A DNA stretch of 64,000 bases from CAIZQW01 sp942493055 (GTDB lineage: Bacteria > Verrucomicrobiota > Kiritimatiellia > RFP12 > UBA1067), in contig OW818680.1 of NCBI GenBank assembly GCA_942493055.1, positions 4,712,001 through 4,776,000 on the forward strand. The letters run 5' to 3'. Below the pieces are notes generated by a model that saw only the letters and a program-made list of their open reading frames with translations, made no database searches and was not told the DNA's origin. Numbering within the stretch: position 1 is the first letter of the stretch; each line of letters begins with the position of its first letter. Both the position numbers and the translations under genes were made by a program. Positions 42,864-52,173 of the stretch are shown one piece after another.

Positions 42864-43625
42864 ATGATTACGTTTGAACATGTGACTAAAGTGCTGGGTG
42901 GCAAAAAAGTGCTCGATAATGTGTCGCTCGAGATCGAGAAGGGCGAAGTGTTTACGATTATCGGTTCTTCGGGAAGCGGTAAGAGCGTGACCCTGAAGCA
43001 TATCGTCCGGTTGTTGACCCCGACGGAGGGGAAGGTGTTCGTCGATGGTGTGGAGATCAGCTCCGCCGAGGGCAAGACACTTGAAAACGTGCGTGCACGT
43101 TTTGGTTATCTTTTTCAAGGCGGAGCCTTGCTCGGGTGGATGAACATGTATGACAATGTGGCGTTGCCGCTTCTCGAAAAGGAAATTTGCACGGAAGACG
43201 AAGTCCAGTCCCGTGTCATGGATGTCCTGAAAATGGTAGGGCTTGAAGAAGACTATGACAAATTTCCGAATGAGATTTCCGGCGGCATGCAGAAGCGCGC
43301 GGGACTTGCGCGCGCGATTGTCCATAAGCCGGAAATTATTCTCTATGACGAGCCGACATCAGGACTTGATCCCGTCACTGCCCGTTCCATTGATGCTCTG
43401 ATCCGTCGCTTGAATACGGAGTTGGGTGTGACGAGCGTGGTGGTCACGCATGATCTGCAAGGCGCTCTGCTGGTGTCGGACCGAATCGCGATGTTGTCAA
43501 ATGGGGCATTTGTGGAACCGAGCGAACCCGAGGAGTTTATTCAAACAACCCATCCCGAGGCTCGGGCCTTTCTGGATGCTCAGTTTATCTCGCAGGATGG
43601 ACTTAAAAAGCGTTCAAAAGTATAA
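42864..43625 (+). CDS. mlaF: MlaF-type ABC transporter ATPase
   Basis: A 253-residue ATP-binding cassette. Walker A GSSGSGKS, signature ISGGMQKRAGLARAI and Walker B IILYDEPTSGLDP are all intact. GGMQKR and the neighbouring MlaE/MlaD genes place it in the lipid-transport branch. It energises the MlaFEDB-type complex from the cytoplasm. Confidence 0.95.
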   Translation: MITFEHVTKVLGGKKVLDNVSLEIEKGEVFTIIGSSGSGKSVTLKHIVRLLTPTEGKVFVDGVEISSAEGKTLENVRARFGYLFQGGALLGWMNMYDNVALPLLEKEICTEDEVQSRVMDVLKMVGLEEDYDKFPNEISGGMQKRAGLARAIVHKPEIILYDEPTSGLDPVTARSIDALIRRLNTELGVTSVVVTHDLQGALLVSDRIAMLSNGAFVEPSEPEEFIQTTHPEARAFLDAQFISQDGLKKRSKV

Positions 43626-43652
43626 GGCGATTATTAGGAAAAGGAGTTAAGT

Positions 43653-44762
43653 ATGAAGCATAAAAACAGTGAGTTGTTCTCAGAGTTATTGGTGGGCGTT
43701 TTTGTGGCGGCCGTCTTAGTCGTGCTATTCTATTTCACCGTGATTATTTCAGGGCATGATTTCTTTGTGGGGAAGAACAGAAACACGGTCAGTGTGAAGT
43801 TTGCGGATGCCGGAGGCTTGAAAATCCGAGACTCCGTGCGTGTGCGCGGCGTTGTCGTGGGTGAAGTTTCTTCTGTGAAGTTTTCGAACGGTGGCGTCCT
43901 GGTGCGACTCTCCCTGGAAGAGAAAGTGGTTTTAAAGGATGGGTATGAGATTGCTGTACGCTCCTCCTCGATGCTGGGCGGCAACCATGTTGCCATTACG
44001 GAGGGGACTGGCGCGGTGTTGTCCAAGGAGACGGTGTTGGAAGGCATACCTGCGCCGAATTGGATGAAGGACTTGGGTGACGTGATCGGAAACATGCGGG
44101 AAGCCACGGAAGATGGAAAGCTTAAGAAGATCGTAGCGAATCTGGAGACCGCTTCCGATTCGATCAAGTCCATCACCGAGCGCCTGGAGTCTGGCAAGGG
44201 CATGCTGGGCAAGTTGATGTCTGACGATGAGTCCCTGTACAAGGATCTGCAGAGCGCAGTCTCGGATATTCGTACCCTGACCAGCAAGCTGAGTTCAAGT
44301 ACAAATTCTTTGGGCCGCTTCTTGAATGATGACGGGGCTGTTTACGCGGATGTGAAGGATTCGATGAGCAATGTGAAGTCCGTGACCGCCCGGCTTGAGA
44401 AGGGCGAAGGCACCTTAGGCAAGTTGCTCTCGTCGGATGACACGCTTTACAAGGATCTGACGAATACGGTTGCCAATATCCAGAACGTGACTGAGCGCCT
44501 TGGAAAGGGTGAAGGCACACTGGGTAAGCTCACGGCTGACAACAACAAGCTCTACAATGACATGGACGCAGCCATCGCCAGCTTCAAGGTTGTGGCGGCA
44601 CGCCTTGAAAACGGAGAGGGCACGCTTGGAAAATTGTCCAAGGACGAGGATCTCTACAAGGATGTCCATGGGCTCATCAAGGACGCCCGTCAGACCGTGG
44701 ATAACTTCCGCGACACCATGCCCATCACCGCCTTCACCAGCTTGCTCACCGGAGCGCTGTAA
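43653..44762 (+). CDS. mlaD: MlaD/MCE-domain lipid transport protein with five tandem repeats
   Basis: A 369-residue protein with an N-terminal anchor helix (residues 11-32) and an MCE domain (about 45-130, VSVKFADAGGLKIRDSVRVRGVVVGEV). A long C-terminal region follows. From about 171 to 345 there are five consecutive units of about 35 residues. Their pattern is I-x-x-V-T-x-R-L-x-x-G-x-G-T-L-G-K-L-x-x-D-x-x-L-Y-x-D; the second is degenerate. Single copies are common in MlaD-like proteins; five would build a long helical needle. AAGGAG before the ATG. Confidence 0.9.
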   Translation: MKHKNSELFSELLVGVFVAAVLVVLFYFTVIISGHDFFVGKNRNTVSVKFADAGGLKIRDSVRVRGVVVGEVSSVKFSNGGVLVRLSLEEKVVLKDGYEIAVRSSSMLGGNHVAITEGTGAVLSKETVLEGIPAPNWMKDLGDVIGNMREATEDGKLKKIVANLETASDSIKSITERLESGKGMLGKLMSDDESLYKDLQSAVSDIRTLTSKLSSSTNSLGRFLNDDGAVYADVKDSMSNVKSVTARLEKGEGTLGKLLSSDDTLYKDLTNTVANIQNVTERLGKGEGTLGKLTADNNKLYNDMDAAIASFKVVAARLENGEGTLGKLSKDEDLYKDVHGLIKDARQTVDNFRDTMPITAFTSLLTGAL

Positions 44763-44782
44763 GGGTCAGCAATTGCTGACCC
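44763..44782. repeat. Perfect 20-bp palindrome after mlaD
   Basis: GGGTCAGCAATTGCTGACCC begins at the base after the mlaD stop and ends 23 nt before dus. It could be an mRNA processing or protein-binding site inside the operon. Confidence 0.6.
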
Positions 44783-44805
44783 GTGCGACAAGGATGCCAG
44801 ATCAA

Positions 44806-45753
44806 ATGATAGGGGATGATATCTGCCTTGCACCCTTGCGCGGGGTGACGGTCCGGACGTTCCGCAATATCCATGCGAAATATTTTCGTGCGCCGGATCG
44901 GGCGGTATCGCCTTTCATTGCCACAGTCTCCGGCATCAAGATCAAGCCTGTGCTGCTTCAGGATGTCAATCCTGCGCTCGAGCAATCGGTTCCCTTGGTT
45001 CCCCAGGTCATCGGTAAAGACCCTGTCCAGTTGCGGACGCTCTTAAAGGCCTTCAAGGATCTGGGCTATACGTGCGCTGACCTGAATGCCGGCTGCCCGT
45101 GGCCCTTCATCATCAAGAAGAGCAGGGGGGCTGGCCTGATGCGGGATGAGCGCCTCTTTGCCTCCATGCTCGCCGTGGGCTGCGAGGAGATGCCAGACGG
45201 CTTCTCCGTCAAAGTGCGCCTAGGTGTTGATAAGCCGACCTTGCTTGCCGAGCGCATGCCGCTCATCAACTCCTTTCCGCTTCGCGAAGTCGCCATTCAT
45301 GCGCGCACCGCCAAGCAGATGTACGAAGGCACGGTGCTGCTCGATGCGTTTGAGCAAACCTATCCCCTCTGCAAACACCCCGTTGTCTATAATGGTGACA
45401 TACGTACAGTAGACGACCTTCACCGTCTGAAGGTGCGCTTCCCGGCGATTACGCGCTGGATGATCGGACGTGGACTGGCAGCCAACCCCTTCCTCATGGA
45501 GGATATCCGGGGCACGGATCAGGTGCCGCGCGACCCGAAGCGTCTGCAGGCCTTCCTGGAGGCCTATCTTTCAGCCTGTGAACAGGAATTGCATGGCCCC
45601 GCCTCGGTGCTGGGCCGTATGAAAGAGCTTTGGAGTTATCTCAAAGCCTACTTTCCGCAAGGCGAGAAGCTTTGGGACCAGATTAAAATCTGCCGCACGC
45701 TGGACGAGTATCGGAGGACCCTTCAGCTTTCACTTTGTTCTCTTAACTCATGA
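44806..45753 (+). CDS. tRNA-dihydrouridine synthase family protein
   Basis: A 315-residue flavoenzyme. APLRGVTVRTFR is the N-terminal FMN motif, ADLNAGCPWPFIIKKSRGAGLM includes the catalytic Cys, VKVRLG and VYNGDIRTVDDL follow, and MIGRGLAANPFLMEDI closes the barrel. It reduces uridines in the tRNA D-loop. ATG 44806 (AAGG 12 nt upstream) or ATG 44794 may be used. The subfamily (DusA, B or C) is not clear. ATGA overlap with the next gene. Confidence 0.9.
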   Translation: MIGDDICLAPLRGVTVRTFRNIHAKYFRAPDRAVSPFIATVSGIKIKPVLLQDVNPALEQSVPLVPQVIGKDPVQLRTLLKAFKDLGYTCADLNAGCPWPFIIKKSRGAGLMRDERLFASMLAVGCEEMPDGFSVKVRLGVDKPTLLAERMPLINSFPLREVAIHARTAKQMYEGTVLLDAFEQTYPLCKHPVVYNGDIRTVDDLHRLKVRFPAITRWMIGRGLAANPFLMEDIRGTDQVPRDPKRLQAFLEAYLSACEQELHGPASVLGRMKELWSYLKAYFPQGEKLWDQIKICRTLDEYRRTLQLSLCSLNS

Positions 45754-46376
45754 AGGCCTATCGAACATATCTATTGGCAGCAATTGTCTTTGTGGCAATC
45801 GGCATCTCGTTTTGGCTGTATGGTCCTGCGATTGACGGCTGGACGATGCGGCTGGTCAACCAGGCGGATGCGCATCCCTGGAGGACGGGACTCCTGTTGG
45901 TGGTGTTGCTGGGCTCTGATATTCTCTTTCCCATCCCCTCAAGCCTCGCGAGTGTGGCATGTGGACTGGTCTTAGGTTTTTGGGGCGGGGTGCTGGCCTC
46001 CTTTACTGGGATGATGGCCAGTACGGTCCTGGGCTATGCGCTGGGCTATATCGCCTCCCCGGCTACAACCCGGCTGATAGGCAAGGCCGAGCAGGAACAG
46101 ATGCGAGGCTTTTACGACCGAATGGGCATCTGGATGCTGCTCGCCTTGCGGCCTGTGCCCATGTTCGCCGAGATCTCCGTGCTCTTCAGCGGACTTGCCC
46201 GTGAGTCCTTCCCAAAAGTATTGTGGGTGACGGCCCTCGGCAACCTGACGGTCTCCATCGTCTATGCGGCGATCGGCGCCTGGGGAAAGCTCTCCGACTC
46301 CTTCTTCCCTGCGTTTGCCGCTTCTATCGTCGTATCCGGATTCATGCTGCTTGTTTGCCGAAAAAAAGCAAAATAG
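45750..46376 (+). CDS. VTT-domain (TVP38/DedA-like) membrane protein
   Basis: A 208-residue protein with about five hydrophobic segments. The core PIPSSLASVACGLVLGFWGGVLASFTGMMASTVLGYALGY and ALRPVPMFAEISVLFSG match the VTT/SNARE-associated (TVP38/TMEM64) family, which includes lipid scramblases. It overlaps dus by 4 nt. Presence in the same operon as mlaEFD fits a lipid-handling role (inference). Confidence 0.85.
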   Translation: MKAYRTYLLAAIVFVAIGISFWLYGPAIDGWTMRLVNQADAHPWRTGLLLVVLLGSDILFPIPSSLASVACGLVLGFWGGVLASFTGMMASTVLGYALGYIASPATTRLIGKAEQEQMRGFYDRMGIWMLLALRPVPMFAEISVLFSGLARESFPKVLWVTALGNLTVSIVYAAIGAWGKLSDSFFPAFAASIVVSGFMLLVCRKKAK

Positions 46377-46404
46377 GAATTGTTGCTTTCTGGCCCTTCA
46401 CGGA

Positions 46405-46433
46405 TTGACAGGAACCCCTAATTTAGGTATCCT
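46405..46433 (+). promoter_or_regulatory. nifJ promoter with palindrome in its spacer
   Basis: TTGACA (46405-46410), 17-bp spacer, TATCCT (46428-46433). The spacer contains the dyad CCTAA-T-TTAGG (46417-46427), the right position for a repressor operator. About 125 nt of leader follow before nifJ. Confidence 0.65.
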
Positions 46434-46565
46434 ATTAACTCGTTTTTTTGTTAAAAAAAGAAGTTTCTTTTTGACTGGACGGGTTTAGATATACAGGATT
46501 CATTTTCGTGTATTTCAGTAGGCAGAAAGAACAAGACGTTTAGGATAAACTAAGGAGAATACATC

Positions 46566-49500
46566 ATGGCCAATAAAATCATGGTTGACGGCAATCAAGC
46601 CGCTGCCGAAGTCGCATTCGCATGCAGTGAAGTCGCTGCTATCTATCCGATCACCCCTTCCTCCCCCATGGGCGAATGGTCCGACGAATGGGCTGCCAAG
46701 GGCGAGAAGAACCTGTGGGGCAGCGTGCCGCATGTGATCGAACTTCAGTCCGAAGGCGGCGCGGCAGGCGCTGTCCATGGCGCACTGACCACCGGCGCGC
46801 TTACCACCACCTTTACGGCTTCCCAGGGCTTGCTCCTGATGATCCCGAACATGTACAAGATCGCTGGCGAACTCACGCCGACCGTCTTCCACGTCACCGC
46901 CCGCGCCCTTGCGATGCAGGGCCTCTCGATCTTCGGTGACCATGGCGATGTCATGGCCTGCCGCCAGACCGGCTTTGCGATGCTGGCCTCGAACAGTGTC
47001 CAGGAAGTCATGGACATGGCGACCATCGCTCACGCGGCGACGCTCGAATCCCGTATCCCCTTCCTCCATTTCTTTGACGGCTTCCGCACCTCGCACGAAG
47101 TGCAGAAGATCGACCAGGTCGAGCAATCGACCATCCGCGCCATGATCGACGATGATCTCGTATCCGCCCACCGCGCCCGCGCGCTCAATCCTGAGAAGCC
47201 CGTCATCCGCGGCACCGCCCAGAATCCGGACGTCTATTTCCAGGGCCGTGAAACAGTCAACTCGTTCTACGCCGCGACGGCTGAGATCGTCCAGAAGCAG
47301 ATGGACAAGTTCGCCAAGCTCACGGGCCGCCAGTACAAGCTGTTCGATTACGTCGGCGCTGCTGATGCCGAGCATGTGATCGTGATCATTGGGTCCGGCG
47401 CTGAAACCGTCCATGAGACCGTTGAGGAACTCAACAAGGAAGGCGAGAAGGTTGGCGTGATCAAGGTGCGCCTCTTCCGTCCGTTCGACGCCAAGTCCTT
47501 TGCCATGGCCCTCCCCAGCACCATCAAGACGCTGACGGTTCTGGACCGCACCAAAGAGCCCGGCTCCATTGGCGAGCCCCTCTATGTCGACGTCCGCACT
47601 GCGATCGGCGAGATCATGCAGTATAAGCTGGCCGACATCAAGTCCTGGATCCCGACCTACGGCGGCCGCTACGGTTTGGGCTCCAAGGAGTTCACCCCCG
47701 CCATGGTCAAGGCAGTCTTTGACAACGCGAAAATCGCAGAGCCGATGAACCACTTCGCAGTCGGCATCAACGACGACATCACCGGCCTGAGCCTCAAGGT
47801 TCTGCCCTTCACCCTCGCGGATGAAGGCCGCAAGGAGTGCATGTTCTACGGTCTCGGCTCGGACGGTACCGTGGGCGCCAATAAGAATTCGATCAAGATC
47901 ATCGGCGATGACACCGAGAACTTTGCACAGGGTTACTTCGTGTACGATTCTAAGAAGGCCGGTGCGATCACCGTTTCGCACTTGCGCTTCGGTCCGCAGT
48001 TGATCCGCAGCACCTATCTCTGCACCAAGCCTGACTTCGTGGCCTGCCACAACTTCTCCTTCCTTGAGAAGTATGACATGCTCGCGAACATCAAGCCCGG
48101 CGGCACCTTCCTGCTGGCTTCGCCCTTCGAGGCGAACGAAGTCTGGGACAAGATGCCCGACGAGATCGAACAGCAGATCATCGACAAGAAGTTGAATTTC
48201 TATGTGGTCAACGCCCTCAAGCTCGATCACGAATTGCACCTCGGCGGACGCATCAACACCATCATGCAGACCGCATTCTTCAAGATCTCGGGCATCCTGC
48301 CTGAGGATGAGGCCATCAACGCGCTGAAGAAGGCCGCAAAGAAGAGCTACGGAAGCAAGGGCGATGCAGTCGTCAAGAAGAACTGGGACGCTATCGACGC
48401 CGCTTCTGATGCCGTGAAGAAGGTCGACTATCCCTCTAAGCCCGCTGGAAAGAGCAAGATGCCGAAGGTCGTCTCTGATGAGGCTCCTGCGTTCGTCAAG
48501 CTCGTCACAGCCGAAATCATGGCCCAGCGCGGTGACGCAATCCCGGTCTCGCAGATGCCGAACGACGGCACCTGGCCGACCGCCACCACGCAGTGGGAGA
48601 AGCGCAACATCGCCACCGAGATCCCGACGTGGGACCCTGACACCTGCATCCAGTGTATGCAGTGCTCACTGGTCTGCCCGCACGCTTCAATCCGCGGCAA
48701 AGTGTATGATCCGGCAAGCCTCAAGGGCGCGCCTGCCACCTTCAAGTCCGCGGATGCCAAGGGTATTGTGGGCAAGGCCTTCCCCGGATTCAAGTACACC
48801 ATCCAGTGCGCACCGGAAGATTGCACGGGCTGCGGACTCTGCGTCCAGCGTTGCCCGGCCAAGAACAAGGTTGATCCGACAAAGAAAGCCATCAACATGG
48901 CGGATCAGATTCCGTTGCGCGTCCCAGAGGTCGCGAACTGGAAATTTTTCCTGGGATTGCCGGAAGCTGACGGCTCCAAGATTAATGCGAGCACGATTCA
49001 AGGCAGCCAGCTCAAGCGCCCGCTCTTCGAATTCTCCGGCGCCTGCGCAGGATGCGGCGAAACGCCTTACATCAAGCTGCTCACGCAGTTGGTCGGCGAC
49101 CGGTTGCTCGTGGGTAATGCCACAGGATGCTCATCGATCTATGGCGGCAATCTCCCGACCACGCCGTATTGCACACGTGAAGACGGGCGTGGACCGGCAT
49201 GGGCCAACTCGCTCTTCGAAGATAACGCGGAGTTCGCGTTAGGCATGCGCCTGACTGCGGATAAGCTCAATGGCTATGCCCTTGAACTGATCGAGCAGCT
49301 TCTTGTTGCAGAAAAGGCCCCCGCCGCGCTCAAGGACGTGGCGCAGAAGATCAAGGATGCTGACCAGAAGACGCCGGAAGGCGTCGAAGCGATGCGCGGC
49401 CTCGTGGCTGAACTGAAGAAGCAGATCAGCACCTGCGGGTGCAACGGTCCGATCGGCAAGAACCTGATGGGCGTTGCAGACTATCTGATCCGCAAGTCCG

Positions 49501-50141
49501 TATGGGCGATCGGCGGCGACGGCTGGGCGTATGACATCGGTTACGGCGGTCTTGACCACGTGCTCGCCTCGGGGCGCAACATCAAGATTCTGGTGCTCGA
49601 TACCGAAGTCTACTCCAACACCGGCGGCCAGGCTTCCAAGTCCACCCCGCTCGGCGCAGTCGCGAAGTTTGCGGCCTCCGGCAAGGGGCAGATGAAGAAG
49701 AACCTCGGCATGATCTCCATGACGTACAAGAACATCTACGTCGCGCAGGTCAGCTTGGGTGCCAATGCTGCAGCCACGGTCAAGGCCTTCGCTGAAGCGG
49801 AAGCGTATGACGGCCCCGCGTTGATCATCGCGTACTCGCACTGTATCGCGCAGGGCTTCGACATGATCAATGGTTTCGAACACCAGAAGATCGCGGTTGA
49901 GACGGGCCACTTCCCGTTGTACCGTTACAACCCGGAACTCAAGGCCGAGGGGAAGAATCCGTTGCAGCTTGACTGCAAGGCTCCGACGCAATCCTTCGCG
50001 GAAACGGCGCTGACGGAAAACCGCTTCAAGCAGCTCCTCAAGCTCAATCCGAACGGTGAAGCCATGCTGAAGAAGGCGGAAGAACTCTTCAAGGATAACT
50101 TCACCATGCTCCAGAACCTGGCGAACATGCCGCAGTCATAA
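46566..50141 (+). CDS. nifJ: Pyruvate:ferredoxin (flavodoxin) oxidoreductase
   Basis: A 1191-residue single-chain PFOR of normal length. It contains the N-terminal pyruvate domain (YPITPSSPMGE), the gamma domain, two 4Fe-4S motifs (CIQCMQCSLVCP and CTGCGLCVQRCP), and a thiamine-diphosphate domain. The last has the proximal-cluster Cys in CAGCGETPY and GNATGCSSIYGGN, and GGDGWAYDIGYGG binds Mg-TPP. It oxidises pyruvate to acetyl-CoA, reducing ferredoxin that Ech can use. AAGGAG lies about 9 nt before the ATG. Monocistronic with its own terminator. Confidence 0.98.
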   Translation: MANKIMVDGNQAAAEVAFACSEVAAIYPITPSSPMGEWSDEWAAKGEKNLWGSVPHVIELQSEGGAAGAVHGALTTGALTTTFTASQGLLLMIPNMYKIAGELTPTVFHVTARALAMQGLSIFGDHGDVMACRQTGFAMLASNSVQEVMDMATIAHAATLESRIPFLHFFDGFRTSHEVQKIDQVEQSTIRAMIDDDLVSAHRARALNPEKPVIRGTAQNPDVYFQGRETVNSFYAATAEIVQKQMDKFAKLTGRQYKLFDYVGAADAEHVIVIIGSGAETVHETVEELNKEGEKVGVIKVRLFRPFDAKSFAMALPSTIKTLTVLDRTKEPGSIGEPLYVDVRTAIGEIMQYKLADIKSWIPTYGGRYGLGSKEFTPAMVKAVFDNAKIAEPMNHFAVGINDDITGLSLKVLPFTLADEGRKECMFYGLGSDGTVGANKNSIKIIGDDTENFAQGYFVYDSKKAGAITVSHLRFGPQLIRSTYLCTKPDFVACHNFSFLEKYDMLANIKPGGTFLLASPFEANEVWDKMPDEIEQQIIDKKLNFYVVNALKLDHELHLGGRINTIMQTAFFKISGILPEDEAINALKKAAKKSYGSKGDAVVKKNWDAIDAASDAVKKVDYPSKPAGKSKMPKVVSDEAPAFVKLVTAEIMAQRGDAIPVSQMPNDGTWPTATTQWEKRNIATEIPTWDPDTCIQCMQCSLVCPHASIRGKVYDPASLKGAPATFKSADAKGIVGKAFPGFKYTIQCAPEDCTGCGLCVQRCPAKNKVDPTKKAINMADQIPLRVPEVANWKFFLGLPEADGSKINASTIQGSQLKRPLFEFSGACAGCGETPYIKLLTQLVGDRLLVGNATGCSSIYGGNLPTTPYCTREDGRGPAWANSLFEDNAEFALGMRLTADKLNGYALELIEQLLVAEKAPAALKDVAQKIKDADQKTPEGVEAMRGLVAELKKQISTCGCNGPIGKNLMGVADYLIRKSVWAIGGDGWAYDIGYGGLDHVLASGRNIKILVLDTEVYSNTGGQASKSTPLGAVAKFAASGKGQMKKNLGMISMTYKNIYVAQVSLGANAAATVKAFAEAEAYDGPALIIAYSHCIAQGFDMINGFEHQKIAVETGHFPLYRYNPELKAEGKNPLQLDCKAPTQSFAETALTENRFKQLLKLNPNGEAMLKKAEELFKDNFTMLQNLANMPQS

Positions 50142-50164
50142 ACTGAAGGCACGCTGAAAAGAAC

Positions 50165-50201
50165 AAAGCCCCGCAAGCATCTCTGCTCGCGGGGCTTTTT
50201 C
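50165..50201 (+). terminator. Terminator of nifJ
   Basis: Stem AAAGCCCCGC/GCGGGGCTTT with a 14-nt loop followed by T run (TTTTT in total). Confidence 0.92.
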
Positions 50202-50227
50202 ATTGTGTAATGGCCTGGAGTAAAAGA

Positions 50228-50266
50228 AAAAGCCGGGCTTTATTTTTCAATAAAACCCGGCTTAGA
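50228..50266 (-). terminator. Terminator of the tRNA pair
   Basis: Stem AAGCCGGG/CCCGGCTT extended by TTTAT/ATAAA, followed on the minus strand by TTTTTCTTTT; placed just after tRNA-Lys. Confidence 0.88.
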
Positions 50267-50269
50267 TAA

Positions 50270-50345
50270 TGGTAGGGGTGCACGGACTCGAACCGTGGAC
50301 CCAGTGATTAAGAGTCACTTGCTCTACCAACTGAGCTACACCCCC
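50270..50345 (-). tRNA. tRNA-Lys (anticodon CTT)
   Basis: 76 nt including an encoded CCA. Cloverleaf: acceptor GGGGGTG/CACCCCT (G-U at 1-72), D-arm GCTCAGTTGGTAGAGC, anticodon stem AGTGA/TCACT with loop CTCTTAA (CTT), T-arm CACGG-TTCGAGT-CCGTG. Confidence 0.95.
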
Positions 50346-50357
50346 ATTAGAAAAAAA

Positions 50358-50433
50358 TGGAGCGAGCTAAGGGAGTCGAACCCTCGACAACCACCTTGGC
50401 AAGGTGGCGCTCTACCAACTGAGCTAAGCTCGC
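50358..50433 (-). tRNA. tRNA-Gly (anticodon GCC)
   Basis: 76 nt including CCA. Acceptor GCGAGCT/AGCTCGC, discriminator T as usual for glycine, D-arm GCTCAGTTGGTAGAGC, anticodon stem CCACC/GGTGG with loop TTGCCAA (GCC), T-arm GAGGG-TTCGACT-CCCTT. It lies 12 nt upstream of tRNA-Lys, one transcript. Confidence 0.95.
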
Positions 50434-50498
50434 TTTGGAAGGCAAAATGTATCAAAACACGGGGGGTAATGCAAGCGCGTTTTTTAAAATAAGTTTAA

Positions 50499-51227
50499 TT
50501 ATTTTTCCACGGGGCCTGCCGGAGGCTGCGGACGTTGACCTTGGCCCTTCCGTTGCTGGCCCTGGCGCTGTTCATCCGGTCCCTGCGGCTGCTGGGGCCG
50601 CTGTACCTGCTTCTTCTGGCTGGCTTCAAAGACCTTTTTGACAACCGCTTCTCCAAAGATCTCTTTCACCTTGATCTTCATGAGGGTTTCCTGCTTGAGC
50701 ATCTCTGCTTTTGCCTGCGAAACTTTTTCCGTTGCCTTGAGCAGGTCGTCCTCTTTAGACTTTTCGTCAGATTCGAGTATCTGCAATGTGAGTTCGGCCT
50801 TTTCAACAGCCGCGCGCATGTCAACCTGCTTCAGGCGCTGCTCCTGCATGAACTTCCTGAAGGTCTGCAGTTGTTCGTCGGTCGCTCCTGCTGCCTTCAG
50901 CGCTTCCGGATCAGCAAAGAGGCGGCGAGGCGGCGGCTCTCCCGGCGTCGGGCGGCCTTGGTTGGCCATGCCGCGCATCTGCGGCATCTGCCCAGGCACT
51001 TCGCTCAGGGGGCCGCGCTGCGGGCCTTGCTGATGCATAGGACATTGACCTTCCATGCCTTCCTGCGGCGGACGCATGGGGCGTTGCTGATTGATCTGCT
51101 CTTCCGGCGGGGTGTTCTGCTGGTTCTTGCGGCTGAAGTTCTGCCTTCTGTCCGGTTGTTCCTGAGCTATGCCGCAGAGAACAGCGGTTGTACCGGCGAC
51201 GAGTGAAACGATGAGGTGTTTATTCAT
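50499..51227 (-). CDS. Secreted Gln/Pro-rich protein, possible Spy/CpxP-like sensor
   Basis: A 242-residue protein with a signal peptide (MNKHLIVSLVAGTTAVLCGIA). A Gln/Pro/Arg-rich stretch with two Met/His/Cys spots (GQCPMHQQ) follows, then a helical core about 105-200 (TDEQLQTFRKFMQEQRLKQVDMRAAVEKAEL), then a Gln/Pro tail. The helical core resembles periplasmic Spy/CpxP or heavy-metal-sensor proteins, but no LTxxQ motif is exact. Divergent from a two-component pair it may regulate or answer to. AAAGGAG precedes the ATG. Confidence 0.65.
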   Translation of the reverse strand: MNKHLIVSLVAGTTAVLCGIAQEQPDRRQNFSRKNQQNTPPEEQINQQRPMRPPQEGMEGQCPMHQQGPQRGPLSEVPGQMPQMRGMANQGRPTPGEPPPRRLFADPEALKAAGATDEQLQTFRKFMQEQRLKQVDMRAAVEKAELTLQILESDEKSKEDDLLKATEKVSQAKAEMLKQETLMKIKVKEIFGEAVVKKVFEASQKKQVQRPQQPQGPDEQRQGQQRKGQGQRPQPPAGPVEK

Positions 51228-51387
51228 GATCGACTCCTTTTGTTATGAACACGTGTGTATGCCCATGGGGGCTCTGTTCACTCTTATTAAACCATTTTAT
51301 CATGACAGTCACACGTTTATTAATATGACGATTTTGTCATCATTCAAGACTGGTCAGGGAGCCGTTTCAGGATGTAATATAGTGCAC
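51228..51387. promoter_or_regulatory. Divergent regulatory region of the two-component locus
   Basis: 160 bp holding several ATGAC motifs, including the dyad ATGAC-GATTTT-GTCAT (51325-51340), a reasonable response-regulator site. TAATAT (51375-51380) lies 7 nt before the regulator ATG, with a TGGTCA box 18 bp upstream. Confidence 0.5.
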
Positions 51388-52068
51388 ATGCGAATACTTG
51401 TTGTTGAAGACGAGCGGAAGATAGCCAGCTTTATCCGTCTTGGATTAAGCGAGCAGGGGTTTGATGTCGAGCTCTGCGCGAATGGAACCGATGCGCAGGA
51501 CTTTATTCAGACGCGCACCTACGATGCCATTGTCCTGGACATCATGTTGCCGGGCCGTGATGGACTCAGTATTCTGCGCGGGATGCGCGAGAAGGGCGAT
51601 ACGACGCCTGTGATTCTCGTGACAGCCCGTTCGGGGCTGAATGAGCGCATTGACGGACTGAATATCGGCGCGGATGATTATTTGACAAAACCCTTTTATA
51701 TCGAGGAGTTGATTGCCCGGCTCCATGCGATTACGCGTCGCAGCAAGGATGCGCTCTCGGGCAACCTGGTGGTCGGCGAGTTGAAGATGGATCTCCTGCG
51801 CCACAAGGTGCTCAAGGGGACAGCGGAAATCGAGTTGACGGCACGCGAGTTCAGTCTGCTGGAATTGCTGATGCGTTCGCCGGGTCGCGTGTATACGCGG
51901 ACCCAGTTGCTGGAGCATGTGTGGGGGTATGACTTTGATCCCGAGACCAATCTGGTGGATGTCAACATCAGGAGGTTGCGCAAAAAGATCGATGATGACG
52001 CGGAGCATCCGCTGATCGAGACGGCGCGTGGAATTGGTTACCGCATGCGGGCACAGGTGAAGGGATAG
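51388..52068 (+). CDS. OmpR-family response regulator
   Basis: A 226-residue protein. The receiver domain has the acidic pair in VVEDE, phospho-acceptor Asp in VLDIMLPGRDG, Thr/Ser switch (LVTAR) and Lys (LTKPF). The winged-helix DNA-binding domain ends VDVNIRRLRKKIDD...ETARGIGYRM. Start ATG 51388 (MRILVVEDE); no ribosome site, and a -10-like TAATAT 7 nt upstream suggests a leaderless start. Pairs with the kinase downstream. Confidence 0.93.
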   Translation: MRILVVEDERKIASFIRLGLSEQGFDVELCANGTDAQDFIQTRTYDAIVLDIMLPGRDGLSILRGMREKGDTTPVILVTARSGLNERIDGLNIGADDYLTKPFYIEELIARLHAITRRSKDALSGNLVVGELKMDLLRHKVLKGTAEIELTAREFSLLELLMRSPGRVYTRTQLLEHVWGYDFDPETNLVDVNIRRLRKKIDDDAEHPLIETARGIGYRMRAQVKG

Positions 52069-52173
52069 GGGACAGCTCGTTCCGCCTTCGCTGTTAGCTG
52101 TGGGGAGACAGGTCGGCGAATGAATTCCAACCGTGTGACACCCGTTTCAAGTTTCAAGTTACAAGGACTTACT

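Noticed and set aside
46515..48239. 574-codon open frame on the minus strand across nifJ
   Set aside because: Antisense shadow of PFOR; composition is the mirror of its codon usage and no motif is seen.
50295..50492. Small plus-strand frame over the tRNA genes
   Set aside because: Reads through two perfect tRNA cloverleaves on the other strand.
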